A stretch of 19,727 bases of DNA from JAZDFH01 sp043808035 (GCA_043808035.1 JAZDFH010000001.1:1-19727), one strand, 5' to 3'; counted from the stretch's first letter, positions 6,847-13,248 are shown. Notes: a model not told the origin generated them from the letters alone. Numbers and translations: made by a program.

Positions 6847-7437
6847 TTAGTCTAAGTGCTCCACTTTTTTTACTATCATTTTGACAATTTTTGTCACTAT
6901 CAATCCACCAATAATAGTAATAGTAATGGCGAATCCAATCTTCGTAATATAGTTATTCAGCATTTCATAACTTGAACCAAAGAAGTATCCTATACCACAA
7001 GCAAAGAAAGACCATAATACACTTCCGATAACGTCATATGTAAAAATTTTTTAAATTTCATACGTACCGTTCCCGCCGTTATCAACATTGCCAAACAGAA
7101 CCCCGTGGTAAATTTAATCCAGATAATAATTTTCCCGCCTCTTTCTTCCAGATATCCTTTTACTTTCTCAATCTTGTTATTTATATTAAACAGTTGACCG
7201 ATTTTTTTACTAACGGCGTTACCACCATAATACCCGATGGAGTACCACGTTATGTCACTTAAAATGTCTCCTAAAAACATCATGAGAATGACACCATATA
7301 TTAAAATATCCAAGTGATGCGAAGAATCCTCCTAAAATCATAATATTAAGACCTTCAATAAAAGATCCGACAAACATCATCGGATAACCGTACCGTTGAA
7401 AAAAAACCAATATAGATTGTACTGATAAAGTGTGCAT
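6847..7437 (-). pseudogene. DedA-family membrane protein gene with two frameshifts
   Basis: The minus strand encodes a DedA (VTT domain) protein in three pieces. The first runs from the ATG at 7437 to about 7313 and contains MMFVGSFIEGLNIMILGGFF. The second continues in another frame to about 7045 with GDILSDITWYSIGYYGG and GGKIIIWIKFTTGFCLAML. The third is back in the original frame, with GSVLWSFFACGIGYFFG and a basic tail ending KKVEHLD before the TAA at 6847. The joined product is about 197 residues, the normal family length, with the usual amphipathic and membrane segments. The second break sits in an A5T6 run at 7042-7052. The indels cancel, so the total length stays a multiple of three. 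This could be a recent pseudogene or two assembly/sequencing errors. DedA proteins are thought to act in lipid flipping and membrane homeostasis. Confidence 0.8.
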
Positions 7438-7549
7438 AAAAGACTAATTTTATTATAATACTTTGCTGCATCAAGCAAATTATGGACGAGTACAGAGAGA
7501 TAATTGATTTTTTTATAAAAATGCTCTATCTTTCAACTTATATTGCTAC

Positions 7550-7578
7550 TTAACAATGGCAAAGAATAAGAATATCAT
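7550..7578 (+). promoter_or_regulatory. Promoter of putative short RNA
   Basis: TTAACA (7550-7555) and TATCAT (7573-7578) are spaced by 17 bp, both one substitution from consensus. Transcription would start near 7585. A terminator lies about 45 nt further on, with no convincing gene between. Confidence 0.55.
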
Positions 7579-7584
7579 TTCTTA

Positions 7585-7650
7585 TATTGAGGTGTCTGCC
7601 ATGGAGACGCCAAATTGTTACCGTAAGAGGGCTTTTAGCTCTCTTTTTGG
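7585..7650 (+). ncRNA. Candidate small RNA or attenuated leader (about 65 nt)
   Basis: Between the promoter at 7550-7578 and the terminator at 7626-7649 the sequence can fold into one other hairpin: GGTGTCT (7591-7597) with AGACGCC (about 7605-7611), 7 bp including one G-U, around a GCCATGG loop. It matches no RNA family I recognise. It could be an independent small RNA or the leader of the membrane protein gene at 7728. Confidence 0.4.
7626..7649 (+). terminator. Intrinsic terminator
   Basis: AGAGGGCT (7626-7633) pairs with AGCTCTCT (7637-7644) with one G-U and a 3-nt loop. TTTT plus further T-rich sequence follows. It lies 78 nt before the next gene. Confidence 0.65.
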
Positions 7651-7659
7651 TTTAGGATA

Positions 7660-7684
7660 TTGACATTTTTAAAATTTATGTCAA
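7660..7684. repeat. Inverted repeat TTGACAT...ATGTCAA
   Basis: Perfect 7-bp arms flank an A/T-only centre of 11 bp. The left arm contains a consensus -35 hexamer (TTGACA), but no good -10 lies 16-18 bp downstream. A protein-binding site controlling the gene at 7728 is plausible. A second small repeat, AAGATA with TATCTT, follows at 7683-7698. Confidence 0.4.
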
Positions 7685-7727
7685 GATAGCTTTATCTTTA
7701 AACGTTTCTTTAATAATTTAAAATTAT

Positions 7728-7961
7728 ATGTTTTTAAGAAAAAGAAAAAAACAACAAATTTTGCAGCAACCACAGGTGGTTGCTCTAGAAGAAAAGCAAA
7801 AAAGTTTTGGTGAGAAAGTATGTAGTGTTTGTGGTATAGGAATATATCTTACACTTATACCACTATGGCTCGATGTGTTTTTATTGGGCCATGTATCATT
7901 ATCGCAGGCGATATGGTTAACTCCGATGATTGTATTTATAGGTTGGTTTTTTCGGTTCTAG
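7728..7961 (+). CDS. Small two-pass membrane protein
   Basis: The 77-residue product begins with a basic, Gln-rich segment (MFLRKRKKQQILQQ). Two hydrophobic spans follow, at about residues 32-52 (VCSVCGIGIYLTLIPLWLDV and on) and 59-76 (SQAIWLTPMIVFIGWFFRF). The basic N-terminus is predicted to stay in the cytoplasm. A CSVC pair lies at the start of the first span. No family is recognised. No Shine-Dalgarno sequence precedes the ATG. An overlapping frame (7829-8014) is discounted because it lacks a start signal and a coherent composition. Confidence 0.55.
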   Translation: MFLRKRKKQQILQQPQVVALEEKQKSFGEKVCSVCGIGIYLTLIPLWLDVFLLGHVSLSQAIWLTPMIVFIGWFFRF

Positions 7962-7970
7962 GAGGGAGGA

Positions 7971-7999
7971 TATTGACAATCGTGAGGATGTGGTATAAT
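7971..7999 (+). promoter_or_regulatory. Strong promoter with extended -10
   Basis: TATTGACA at 7971-7978 precedes TGGTATAAT (7991-7999), a perfect extended -10. Spacing is 15 bp from TTGACA or 17 bp if TATTGA is used. Transcription would start near 8006 and run into the terminator at 8049-8078 before reaching the SnoaL-like gene. Confidence 0.75.
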
Positions 8000-8048
8000 A
8001 CGAGTGTTTTTTAAAAACTGAAATGTTGTTTATCTGTCTGTAACGGAT

Positions 8049-8078
8049 AAAAGAGGGATTTTTTAAACCCCTCTTTTT
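8049..8078 (+). terminator. Terminator in leader upstream of SnoaL-like gene
   Basis: AAAAGAGGG (8049-8057) pairs with CCCTCTTTT (8069-8077) with an 11-nt loop, running into a short T-tract. It lies between the promoter at 7971 and the ribosome binding site at 8090. The transcript is therefore either an approximately 75-nt RNA or an mRNA controlled by read-through. Confidence 0.65.
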
Positions 8079-8107
8079 GTTATTAAAAAAAGGAGGTGAA
8101 CACTTTT

Positions 8108-8584
8108 ATGTCTGGTTACGTTAAAGGCCGTTTTTTGCACCTAAATAGGAAGAGTAGAAACGTTAAATATAAAATAACTAAAAAACATATGACTGAAGAT
8201 CTAAACACCATTGCACAAAACAATTTCTCTAAATGGAACGCAGCTTTGGCGACGAAAGATCCTAAAAAAGTTGCACAATTATATACAAAAGATGCAACTT
8301 TTTTACCCACGCTCTCTGATGCGTTCGAGCATGGGCAATCAGGCGCGGAAAATTATTTTATACAGTTTTTACAAAAGAACCCCGTTGGTGTAATACGTCA
8401 CGCGAAAGTTCAGCATGTAACAGACGACTGTTATGTATATTCAGGCATGTATACATTTGAAGTCGATGATCACGGAAAAAGAAAAGACGTCGAGGCACGT
8501 TTTACTTTTACGTACAAAAGAGATGAAGATGATGAATGGAAGATTGTTCATCACCACTCGTCTTTGAAACCGTGCAAAACGTAA
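8108..8584 (+). CDS. SnoaL/NTF2-like domain protein with basic N-terminal extension
   Basis: The ATG at 8108 lies 8 nt after AAGGAGGTGA (8090-8099), a full match to the ribosomal anti-Shine-Dalgarno sequence, so this start is preferred over the GTG inside that site at 8096 and the ATG at 8189. The product has 158 residues. The first 27 (MSGYVKGRFLHLNRKSRNVK and on) are strongly basic. The rest, from MTEDLN, is an NTF2-like domain of the DUF4440/CaMKII-association type, with the hallmark start (FSKWNAALATKDPKKVAQLY, then DATFLPT) and the end (WKIVHHHSSLKP). These domains form cone-shaped dimers with a ligand pocket. Their bacterial roles are mostly unknown, so no reaction is proposed. A strong terminator follows. 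Confidence 0.8.
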   Translation: MSGYVKGRFLHLNRKSRNVKYKITKKHMTEDLNTIAQNNFSKWNAALATKDPKKVAQLYTKDATFLPTLSDAFEHGQSGAENYFIQFLQKNPVGVIRHAKVQHVTDDCYVYSGMYTFEVDDHGKRKDVEARFTFTYKRDEDDEWKIVHHHSSLKPCKT

Positions 8585-8612
8585 TTAGAGTATGTACCTT
8601 TAGACACAAATC

Positions 8613-8642
8613 AAATCCCCTTTGTTACAAAGGGGATTTTTT
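8613..8642 (+). terminator. Strong intrinsic terminator
   Basis: AAATCCCCTTTG (8613-8624) pairs perfectly with CAAAGGGGATTT (8628-8639) around a 3-nt loop, followed by more T. It ends the SnoaL-like gene. Confidence 0.9.
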
Positions 8643-8696
8643 AGTCTGCTTAGTAGATAATCGAAGAAATAAAGAAAAGATTTAGAAAGATTATTG

Positions 8697-8741
8697 AAAA
8701 AAAAGAGGGCGAATCTTCGCAGAACGCTTAGAGACGCCCTC
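8697..8741 (-). terminator. Minus-strand terminator downstream of pgeF
   Basis: Read on the minus strand, GAGGGCG (8741-8735) pairs with CGCCCTC (8711-8705), followed by eight T (8704-8697). The 23-nt loop may hold a smaller hairpin. It probably ends the dksA-like/yifB/pgeF operon about 165 nt after the pgeF stop. Confidence 0.7.
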
Positions 8742-8906
8742 CAAATATAAAACACCAGGAGATAAAAATAGCGGTGTTTTTGATTCCGTTGATTCATGTT
8801 CTTAAGTGGGGGAATATTAAGAGAGTTTATTATTAAAATCATAGTGATACTTGGAGTTAGTTTCTGATACTTAATGATATAATCTGATATAAGAAATATA
8901 TCAGTA

Positions 8907-9644
8907 TCAATCAATATTATTTATCCCAATAACAGCCATCATCGTATCAATTTCTTTTGTTTGTGGGTTATAACCGTCTCGGCGATATGAAAAGTATTTA
9001 TCTGTTAAGCAGTACGTACATTCTTGGTTGATTTCGATATTTTTTTTTGGTATGCCAAGACTGATTAGTTGATGTTGTGTAACACTTTTTAAATCGATGA
9101 AGGTTTTATTCTCTGTTTTTTTTATGCAATCTTGTGGAATTGATGGAAATTGTTTAAAGAAATCTTGTGTTACTTCGAAGTGACATTGTGCAATGCCCGG
9201 GCCAATTCCGACTATAATGTTTTTAGGGTCACTGTTAAAGATATTTTTTATCTTTTCGATTGTATGGGAAAGGATATTTTGTGATAAGCATCGCCATCCG
9301 CCATGCACAAGTCCTACGATTTCTTTTTGGGGATCATATAAAAAGATAGGTAAGCAATCGGCGGCTGTTACTGATAGAAATATGTTTTTTCGATTTGTGA
9401 GCAGTCCATCGGTTACTGGAATAATGTTGCCTTTATCCTGCTCTTTTGCAATATAGACAGTATTGCTGTGCACTAAATCTGCGCTTACAACAGACGAAGG
9501 GTTAATATGCAGTGTTTGTAAAAAAGCGTTTCGGTTTTGTGTGTTTATTTTTTTTGATGATAGCTTTGTTGATCCATTTTTTTTATCCGAGAAGGCGATG
9601 AGTACATTATTTTCTTCAAATTTTTTGAATGTATGGGAAAGCAT
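8907..9644 (-). CDS. pgeF: PgeF/YfiH laccase-domain protein
   Basis: The 245-residue product has the normal length and all key sites of the PgeF (YfiH, formerly multicopper polyphenol oxidoreductase) family. DLVHSNTVY holds His59, TAADCLPIF holds Cys97, and GLVHGGWRC holds His114; this His-Cys-His triad binds zinc. The family-typical GIGPGIAQCHFEV follows at 147-159. Members have purine nucleoside phosphorylase/adenosine deaminase activity in vitro. In Escherichia coli the protein acts as a peptidoglycan editing factor that keeps L-Ser out of the muropeptide stem. It lies 48 nt after yifB on the same strand. No Shine-Dalgarno sequence precedes the ATG. Confidence 0.95.
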   Translation of the reverse strand: MLSHTFKKFEENNVLIAFSDKKNGSTKLSSKKINTQNRNAFLQTLHINPSSVVSADLVHSNTVYIAKEQDKGNIIPVTDGLLTNRKNIFLSVTAADCLPIFLYDPQKEIVGLVHGGWRCLSQNILSHTIEKIKNIFNSDPKNIIVGIGPGIAQCHFEVTQDFFKQFPSIPQDCIKKTENKTFIDLKSVTQHQLISLGIPKKNIEINQECTYCLTDKYFSYRRDGYNPQTKEIDTMMAVIGINNID

Positions 9645-9692
9645 ACTGTTTGTATTTGATGATTGGTTGTTTCGTTCACTTCCAGTTGAATG

Positions 9693-11207
9693 TTATTCTC
9701 GTATTCGGAGTTGGAATGCTTCTGCAATATGGGGAGCTCCAACAGTATCTGATTCTTCAAGATCAGCGATAGTTTGGCTGATCTTTAGTATACGGAAATA
9801 CGTTCTTGTTGAAAGCACCTTTTTTTCGAATATGGTTCTTATTAATTGTTTTGCATTTTCGGTAAGCGTGATGTACGTTTTGCAATCTTTTGAACTCATT
9901 TCCGAGTTGGTCATGAGGGACGTGTTTGTAAAGCGTTGTCTCTGCCGTTCTCGAGCACGGATAACGTGTTTGCGGACATTTATAGATGATTGTTGACTTG
10001 TTTTCTGTTCAAGTTGTTCGAGTTTCACTCGGAGGACATTTATTTGTATATCAATGCGATCAAGGAGTGGCCCTGATAATTTTTTTTGGTATCGGATTAC
10101 TTCATGTGCGCTACATGTACATTCTTTTTCAGTATCACCATAGTATCCGCATGGGCATGGATTCATTGCCGCCGCGAGTGTGAATCGTGCGGGGAAGTGG
10201 AGATTTTTACGTGCACGAGAGACGGTTATTGATCCCGCTTCAAGGGGTTGTCGTAATGCTTCTAAAATATCTCGACGAAATTCAGGGAGTTCGTCGAGAA
10301 AAAGAATACCGCGATGGGCGAGGCTTATTTCTCCAGGGCGAGGATTTTGTCCTCCACCGACGAGAGCTGCAGACGAAGCGGTGTGGTGAGGTGAACGGAA
10401 AGGACGATGAGAAATAAAGTTTCCATCAAGCATACCTGCCGCTCCCCATATTTGAGAAACTTCAGTTGCTTCTTCTATTGATAACGGTGGCAAGATTGAG
10501 GCAAGCGCTTGAGCAAGCATAGTCTTCCCCGCGCCGGGAGAACCGCTCATAAGAATGTTATGCCCTCCTGCCGCAGCGATCATAAGTGCTCGTTTTGCAG
10601 CTTCATGCCCCGCGATGTCTGCAATATCGACGGTGTGTTTTTGTGTTGATTCAAATAATGTTGATTTTTGTGGAGTGATTATAGATATTCCGTCAAAGTG
10701 ATTGATGAGTTCAAACAGTGAAGATACGGGAATAATATTCAATCCTCCGATGAAGGATGCTTCTTTTGCATTATCAGGTGGGAGAAATAATGTTTTTTTA
10801 CCTGTTTTTTGTGCCAATAGCGCGTAACTCAAGCTACCTGCTACCGGACGCAGTGATCCATCGAGCGCAAGTTCGCCGATGAATAATGCGTCGTTTGGTG
10901 CTTGGTGTTTGATTTGTTGTGTTGCGAATAGGTATCCAATGGCAATAGCAAGATCGTATTGTGAACCTTTCTTTTGGATATCCGCAGGTGCGAGATTGAC
11001 AGTGATTTTTCTGTTCTCTTTACTTGGTGGTTTTAGTCCGCTGTTTTTTAAAGCTGCATTGACTCGTTCTTTCGCTTCAGAAAGTGCTTTATCAGCCAAT
11101 CCGACGATTGTAAAACTATGAAGGCCGACATTAATGTCGACCTCTACTTCAATGAGTTGTGCATGGATGCCGTCGAGCTCTGCCGAATAGACCTTAGAGG
11201 GTTTCAT
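9693..11207 (-). CDS. yifB: YifB/ComM family Mg-chelatase-like AAA+ ATPase
   Basis: The 504-residue length and domain order are those of YifB/ComM. An N-terminal ChlI-type domain (1-165) has IVGLADKALSEAKERVNAAL and VNLAPADIQKKG. The AAA+ module has Walker A GSPGAGKT (222-229), Walker B ILFLDE (301-306) and the RSPHHTASSAALVGGG segment. A cysteine-rich insertion, CPCGYYGD...CTC (351-365), may bind zinc. The C-terminal Mg_chelatase_C domain (about 410-504) ends LRIRE. ComM is a hexameric helicase that drives branch migration during integration of transformed DNA, so this gene suggests homologous recombination of incoming DNA. Its ATG lies inside the last codons of the upstream zinc-finger gene, with a 14-nt overlap. 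Confidence 0.96.
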   Translation of the reverse strand: MKPSKVYSAELDGIHAQLIEVEVDINVGLHSFTIVGLADKALSEAKERVNAALKNSGLKPPSKENRKITVNLAPADIQKKGSQYDLAIAIGYLFATQQIKHQAPNDALFIGELALDGSLRPVAGSLSYALLAQKTGKKTLFLPPDNAKEASFIGGLNIIPVSSLFELINHFDGISIITPQKSTLFESTQKHTVDIADIAGHEAAKRALMIAAAGGHNILMSGSPGAGKTMLAQALASILPPLSIEEATEVSQIWGAAGMLDGNFISHRPFRSPHHTASSAALVGGGQNPRPGEISLAHRGILFLDELPEFRRDILEALRQPLEAGSITVSRARKNLHFPARFTLAAAMNPCPCGYYGDTEKECTCSAHEVIRYQKKLSGPLLDRIDIQINVLRVKLEQLEQKTSQQSSINVRKHVIRARERQRQRFTNTSLMTNSEMSSKDCKTYITLTENAKQLIRTIFEKKVLSTRTYFRILKISQTIADLEESDTVGAPHIAEAFQLRIRE

Positions 11208-11535
11208 CTGCTTTTTTGCACTCCTTGCACAGATGTGATTCCGGATCAGCTTCTATCATTGCTTCTGATAGTTCTGCATTGCATTTTTCACATGATCCGT
11301 ATGTCCCTGCTTCTATTTTTGCAAGCGCTTCGGTAATGGCGCGGAGGCGAGTCTGTAAGAGTTCTTGGGTTGCTTCATTATTAATAATTTCTTCTGTTTC
11401 ATCCGATTCTTCGTCTCCTGAATCTATATCATCACCAAAATCAGTACTTCCAAGACTTTTCACTTCTTCCTCAAGTTCTTTCTGTGCCGTTTCGAGTCTT
11501 TTTTTGATTTGTTCTAATTGTTCTTTTGAAAGCAT
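11194..11535 (-). CDS. TraR/DksA-type zinc-finger protein
   Basis: The 113-residue protein has an N-terminal helical hairpin (LSKEQLEQIKKRLETAQKEL and 50-75), an acidic middle (DFGDDIDSGDEESDETEE, 32-49) and a C4 zinc finger. The zinc ligands are Cys82, Cys85, Cys103 and Cys106 (CEKC and CKEC). This is the TraR/DksA family, whose members insert a coiled coil into the secondary channel of RNA polymerase. Here the coiled coil is followed by LAKIEAGTYG, as in the short general members, and DksA itself is longer, so no specific symbol is given. It is the first gene of the operon and overlaps yifB by 14 nt. Its start lies within a few nucleotides of the predicted transcription start. Confidence 0.92.
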   Translation of the reverse strand: MLSKEQLEQIKKRLETAQKELEEEVKSLGSTDFGDDIDSGDEESDETEEIINNEATQELLQTRLRAITEALAKIEAGTYGSCEKCNAELSEAMIEADPESHLCKECKKADETL

Positions 11536-11542
11536 ATATTAA

Positions 11543-11571
11543 ACAATAAAGGAAATAGTTTTTATCGTCAA
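11543..11571 (-). promoter_or_regulatory. Promoter of the dksA-like/yifB/pgeF operon
   Basis: On the minus strand TTGACG (11571-11566) and TATTGT (11548-11543) are separated by 17 bp. The predicted start site is near 11536, immediately before the ATG at 11535, so the mRNA would be leaderless or nearly so. No Shine-Dalgarno sequence is present, in agreement. Confidence 0.5.
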
Positions 11572-11641
11572 CGATTTTAAGTCAATAAACGTTATTGAGG
11601 TATCATCTTCGTATGACGACAAGATTAAGATAATAAGTTCA

Positions 11642-11670
11642 TTGAGAAAGAAGCAGGAGCCTTCTATACT
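11642..11670 (+). promoter_or_regulatory. ruvA promoter, leaderless transcript predicted
   Basis: TTGAGA (11642-11647) and TATACT (11665-11670) are separated by 17 bp. The start site at about 11677 falls next to the ATG at 11678, so the mRNA would have practically no leader. The same two hexamers and spacing occur at 13443-13471. Confidence 0.75.
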
Positions 11671-11677
11671 GTAAGTA

Positions 11678-12253
11678 ATGATATATAGTATTTCTGGAAA
11701 ACTGATTAAAAAAGAAGAAACATTTATTGTGTTAAATGTAGGAGGGGTTGGTATTAAAGTCTATGTTCCTCGATCTTTTTTTGATTCGAGTGTGAAAAGG
11801 GGGGCAACAATAACGTTGTTTACTCATCTTCATGTTCGCGACGGTATTATTGATTTATATGGTTTTTTAAAAGAACAGGAAAGAGTTTTTTTTGAATCTC
11901 TTATTTCTGTTTCAGGTGTCGGTCCAAAATCTGCAATGAGTATTTTGAATACATCGACTGTCGAGCGATTGTCTGCCGCTGTCTCGGAAGGAGATGTTGC
12001 CTTGTTTCAAAAAACATCGGGAATTGGGAGAAAAACGGCGGAACGAATTATTTTAGAATTGAAAGAAAAAATTACTTTTTTTCATACAGAAGAGACAGTA
12101 GGACGTATGAAGGTAGATTCAGATGTTTTTGAAGCGTTGGTTGGTCTTGGATATCCTCGCGGGAAGGTGCGGGAGGTTATATCGAAAATAGATAAAACGT
12201 TGAAAACTACTGATGAGCGACTTCGTGATGCATTGCAGAAGATAAAGGAGTAA
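11678..12253 (+). CDS. ruvA: Holliday junction DNA helicase subunit RuvA
   Basis: The 191-residue product has all three RuvA domains. Domain I (1-63) is the OB fold that holds junction DNA, with MIYSISGKL at the start and GIIDLYGFL at the end. Domain II has two helix-hairpin-helix motifs, SVSGVGPKSAMSIL (77-90) and KTSGIGRKTAERIILELK (112-129). Domain III (about 146-191) begins DVFEALVGLGYPRGKVREVI and contacts the RuvB motor. The tetramer binds four-way junctions and loads RuvB for branch migration. ruvB and ruvC are not adjacent in this window. No Shine-Dalgarno sequence is present; the promoter position implies leaderless translation from ATG 11678. Confidence 0.96.
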   Translation: MIYSISGKLIKKEETFIVLNVGGVGIKVYVPRSFFDSSVKRGATITLFTHLHVRDGIIDLYGFLKEQERVFFESLISVSGVGPKSAMSILNTSTVERLSAAVSEGDVALFQKTSGIGRKTAERIILELKEKITFFHTEETVGRMKVDSDVFEALVGLGYPRGKVREVISKIDKTLKTTDERLRDALQKIKE

Positions 12254-12256
12254 CAC

Positions 12257-12350
12257 TTCTTCTCCGAAACAATCTTCGTCAGAAACATTGTTTTGGAGAA
12301 GAGAGGAGCTTTTTTCTAAAACAATGTTTGTTGTTTTAGATCGCTCCTCT
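12257..12350. repeat. Two adjacent long hairpins with exchangeable arms
   Basis: Hairpin 1 pairs 12257-12273 with 12287-12303 over 17 bp with two G-U pairs (13-nt loop). Hairpin 2 has a perfect outer stem of 8 bp (12302-12309 with 12343-12350) and a perfect inner stem of 10 bp (12315-12324 with 12331-12340). The right arm of hairpin 1 (ATTGTTTT, 12287-12294) can instead pair with AAAACAAT at 12318-12325, so the two foldings exclude each other. The block lies 3' of ruvA and before a convergent small gene. No clean U-tract follows on either strand. Confidence 0.6.
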
Positions 12351-12377
12351 GAAGAAAGGCGCATTGAGGTGAGAACT

Positions 12378-12542
12378 TTACAGTATGTATTTATTTTTGA
12401 TCAAGTATCCCGCAACGGCGACTGCTGCACAAAAAGCAAATATTTTGCCATTCCGCACAATAAGACCCGAAACGGTCCCGATACTTCCTCCTATCATGAG
12501 ACTCCATCCACATACCATGCCGGCGTAATATCTTTCGGCCAT
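12378..12542 (-). CDS. Small membrane protein (54 residues)
   Basis: The start is fixed by AAGGAG at 12553-12548 (minus strand), 5 nt before the ATG at 12542, one of the few good Shine-Dalgarno sites here. An upstream ATG at 12659 in the same frame is rejected because it would read through a terminator hairpin. The protein has two hydrophobic, Gly/Ala-rich spans, at about residues 6-28 (YAGMVCGWSLMIGGSIGTVSG and on) and 34-48 (FAFCAAVAVAGYLI), joined by a short loop, and it ends in KNKYIL. Small two-span proteins with glycine-zipper-like spacing often oligomerise in membranes. No family is recognised. Confidence 0.65.
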   Translation of the reverse strand: MAERYYAGMVCGWSLMIGGSIGTVSGLIVRNGKIFAFCAAVAVAGYLIKNKYIL

Positions 12543-12608
12543 TTTTGCTCCTTTCTCTGGTAATACAGAACTAAAGAACTTTTTTGTATTTCTACAAAAT
12601 TTTGAAAT

Positions 12609-12647
12609 AAAAAAATATGGCATATGTTTTCGTACACAAGCCATATT
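12609..12647 (-). terminator. Minus-strand terminator after the Nudix gene
   Basis: Read on the minus strand, AATATGGC (12647-12640) pairs perfectly with GCCATATT (12621-12614), followed directly by seven T (12615-12609). The loop is 18 nt. It lies 127 nt after the Nudix stop codon and would separate that gene from the small membrane protein gene. Confidence 0.65.
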
Positions 12648-12773
12648 GTGCCTCAACATAGCAGGTTTTACTGTTTAATGGAAGAGTAGGTACGTTATTG
12701 AAATATAGGAGTTTAAAAAGAGGACTTTTAGAAATTGATTCAGTTTTAATACTATATGGTCATAAAACTAAAT

Positions 12774-13211
12774 TTAGGAAATATAGAATTTTTTCTGTTT
12801 GTAATTTTGGATGATTTTTAGGCTTGGTGGATACATCGGATGAGGTAAGTCGTTCAAAGAAAACCACTGCCATTCGGTTATTTCGTCCGGCTCCATAACT
12901 TTTGGTATACCTTCAAAGTCATCGGAGAAAAGTCCGATAGTAACAAAGTGTGCGGTTTCTACCATGTCTTGATTAACGCACATGACTTGAACGGTATTGA
13001 GGTTAATGCTTGTTTCTTCGAGCGTCTCCCGTTTTGCCCCATCTTCAAATGTTTCCTGAAAATGAAGTTTTCCTCCGGGCATGGTCCATGTCCCCGCTCC
13101 ATTAAGGAGGCTTGAAGCTTTTTTAGGATCTTCATGACGTTTTCCGAGAAGTATCTTTTTGTCTTGTACGACCATGATACCGAATCCAACTCCTATTTTT
13201 TTTTCTTGCAT
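12774..13211 (-). CDS. Nudix hydrolase
   Basis: From the ATG at 13211 the product has 145 residues, typical for a single Nudix domain (MQEKKIGVGFGIMVVQDKKI onwards). The Nudix box GKLHFQETFEDGAKRETLEETSI fits Gx5Ex7REUxEExGU except that the final Gly is Ser; the metal-binding REUxEE glutamates are intact. These enzymes hydrolyse nucleoside diphosphates linked to another moiety. The substrate cannot be told, though the SLLNGAGTWTMPGG segment and the ITEWQWFSLNDLP end resemble the MutT/dihydroneopterin-triphosphatase-like group. The frame is open to an ATG at 13298, adding 29 residues of uncharacteristic sequence. The shorter start is preferred because it matches the domain edge and has a TATAAA 10 bp upstream. 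Confidence 0.85.
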   Translation of the reverse strand: MQEKKIGVGFGIMVVQDKKILLGKRHEDPKKASSLLNGAGTWTMPGGKLHFQETFEDGAKRETLEETSINLNTVQVMCVNQDMVETAHFVTIGLFSDDFEGIPKVMEPDEITEWQWFSLNDLPHPMYPPSLKIIQNYKQKKFYIS

Positions 13212-13226
13212 AGATAATGTTTTTAT

Positions 13227-13248
13227 AACGATTGGGAATGCAATCGTT
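13227..13248. repeat. Perfect inverted repeat AACGATTG/CAATCGTT
   Basis: Perfect 8-bp arms flank GGAATG. The repeat lies immediately upstream of a possible -10 element (TATAAA on the minus strand) for the Nudix gene. If the shorter Nudix start is right, this is a well-placed operator; if the longer start is right, it is coding. Confidence 0.45.

Larger units (their letters stand above)
8585..8906. other. Gene-free convergent interval with several hairpins
   Basis: This 322-nt interval separates the convergent SnoaL-like and pgeF genes. Besides the two terminators it holds an 8-bp inverted repeat AAAACACC/GGTGTTTT (8749-8756 and 8773-8780) and an 8-bp stem CTGATATA/TATATCAG (8884-8891 and 8897-8904) next to the pgeF stop. 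A minus-strand open frame at 8600-8914 runs through both terminators and has no coding character, so it is not called. Confidence 0.6.

Noticed and set aside
7556..7663. 35-codon open frame starting MAKNKNIISYIE
   Set aside because: No ribosome binding site; its start lies inside the promoter spacer and its end spans a terminator hairpin. A short RNA explains the stretch better.
8600..8914. 104-codon open frame on the minus strand
   Set aside because: It runs through two strong terminators and overlaps the 3' end of pgeF. Its composition (Ile/Asn/Phe runs) is that of AT-rich noncoding DNA.
12288..12563. 91-codon open frame on the + strand
   Set aside because: It starts inside the long hairpins, has unlikely composition (clusters of Ser, His, Cys, Thr) and lies antisense to a small gene that has a good Shine-Dalgarno site.
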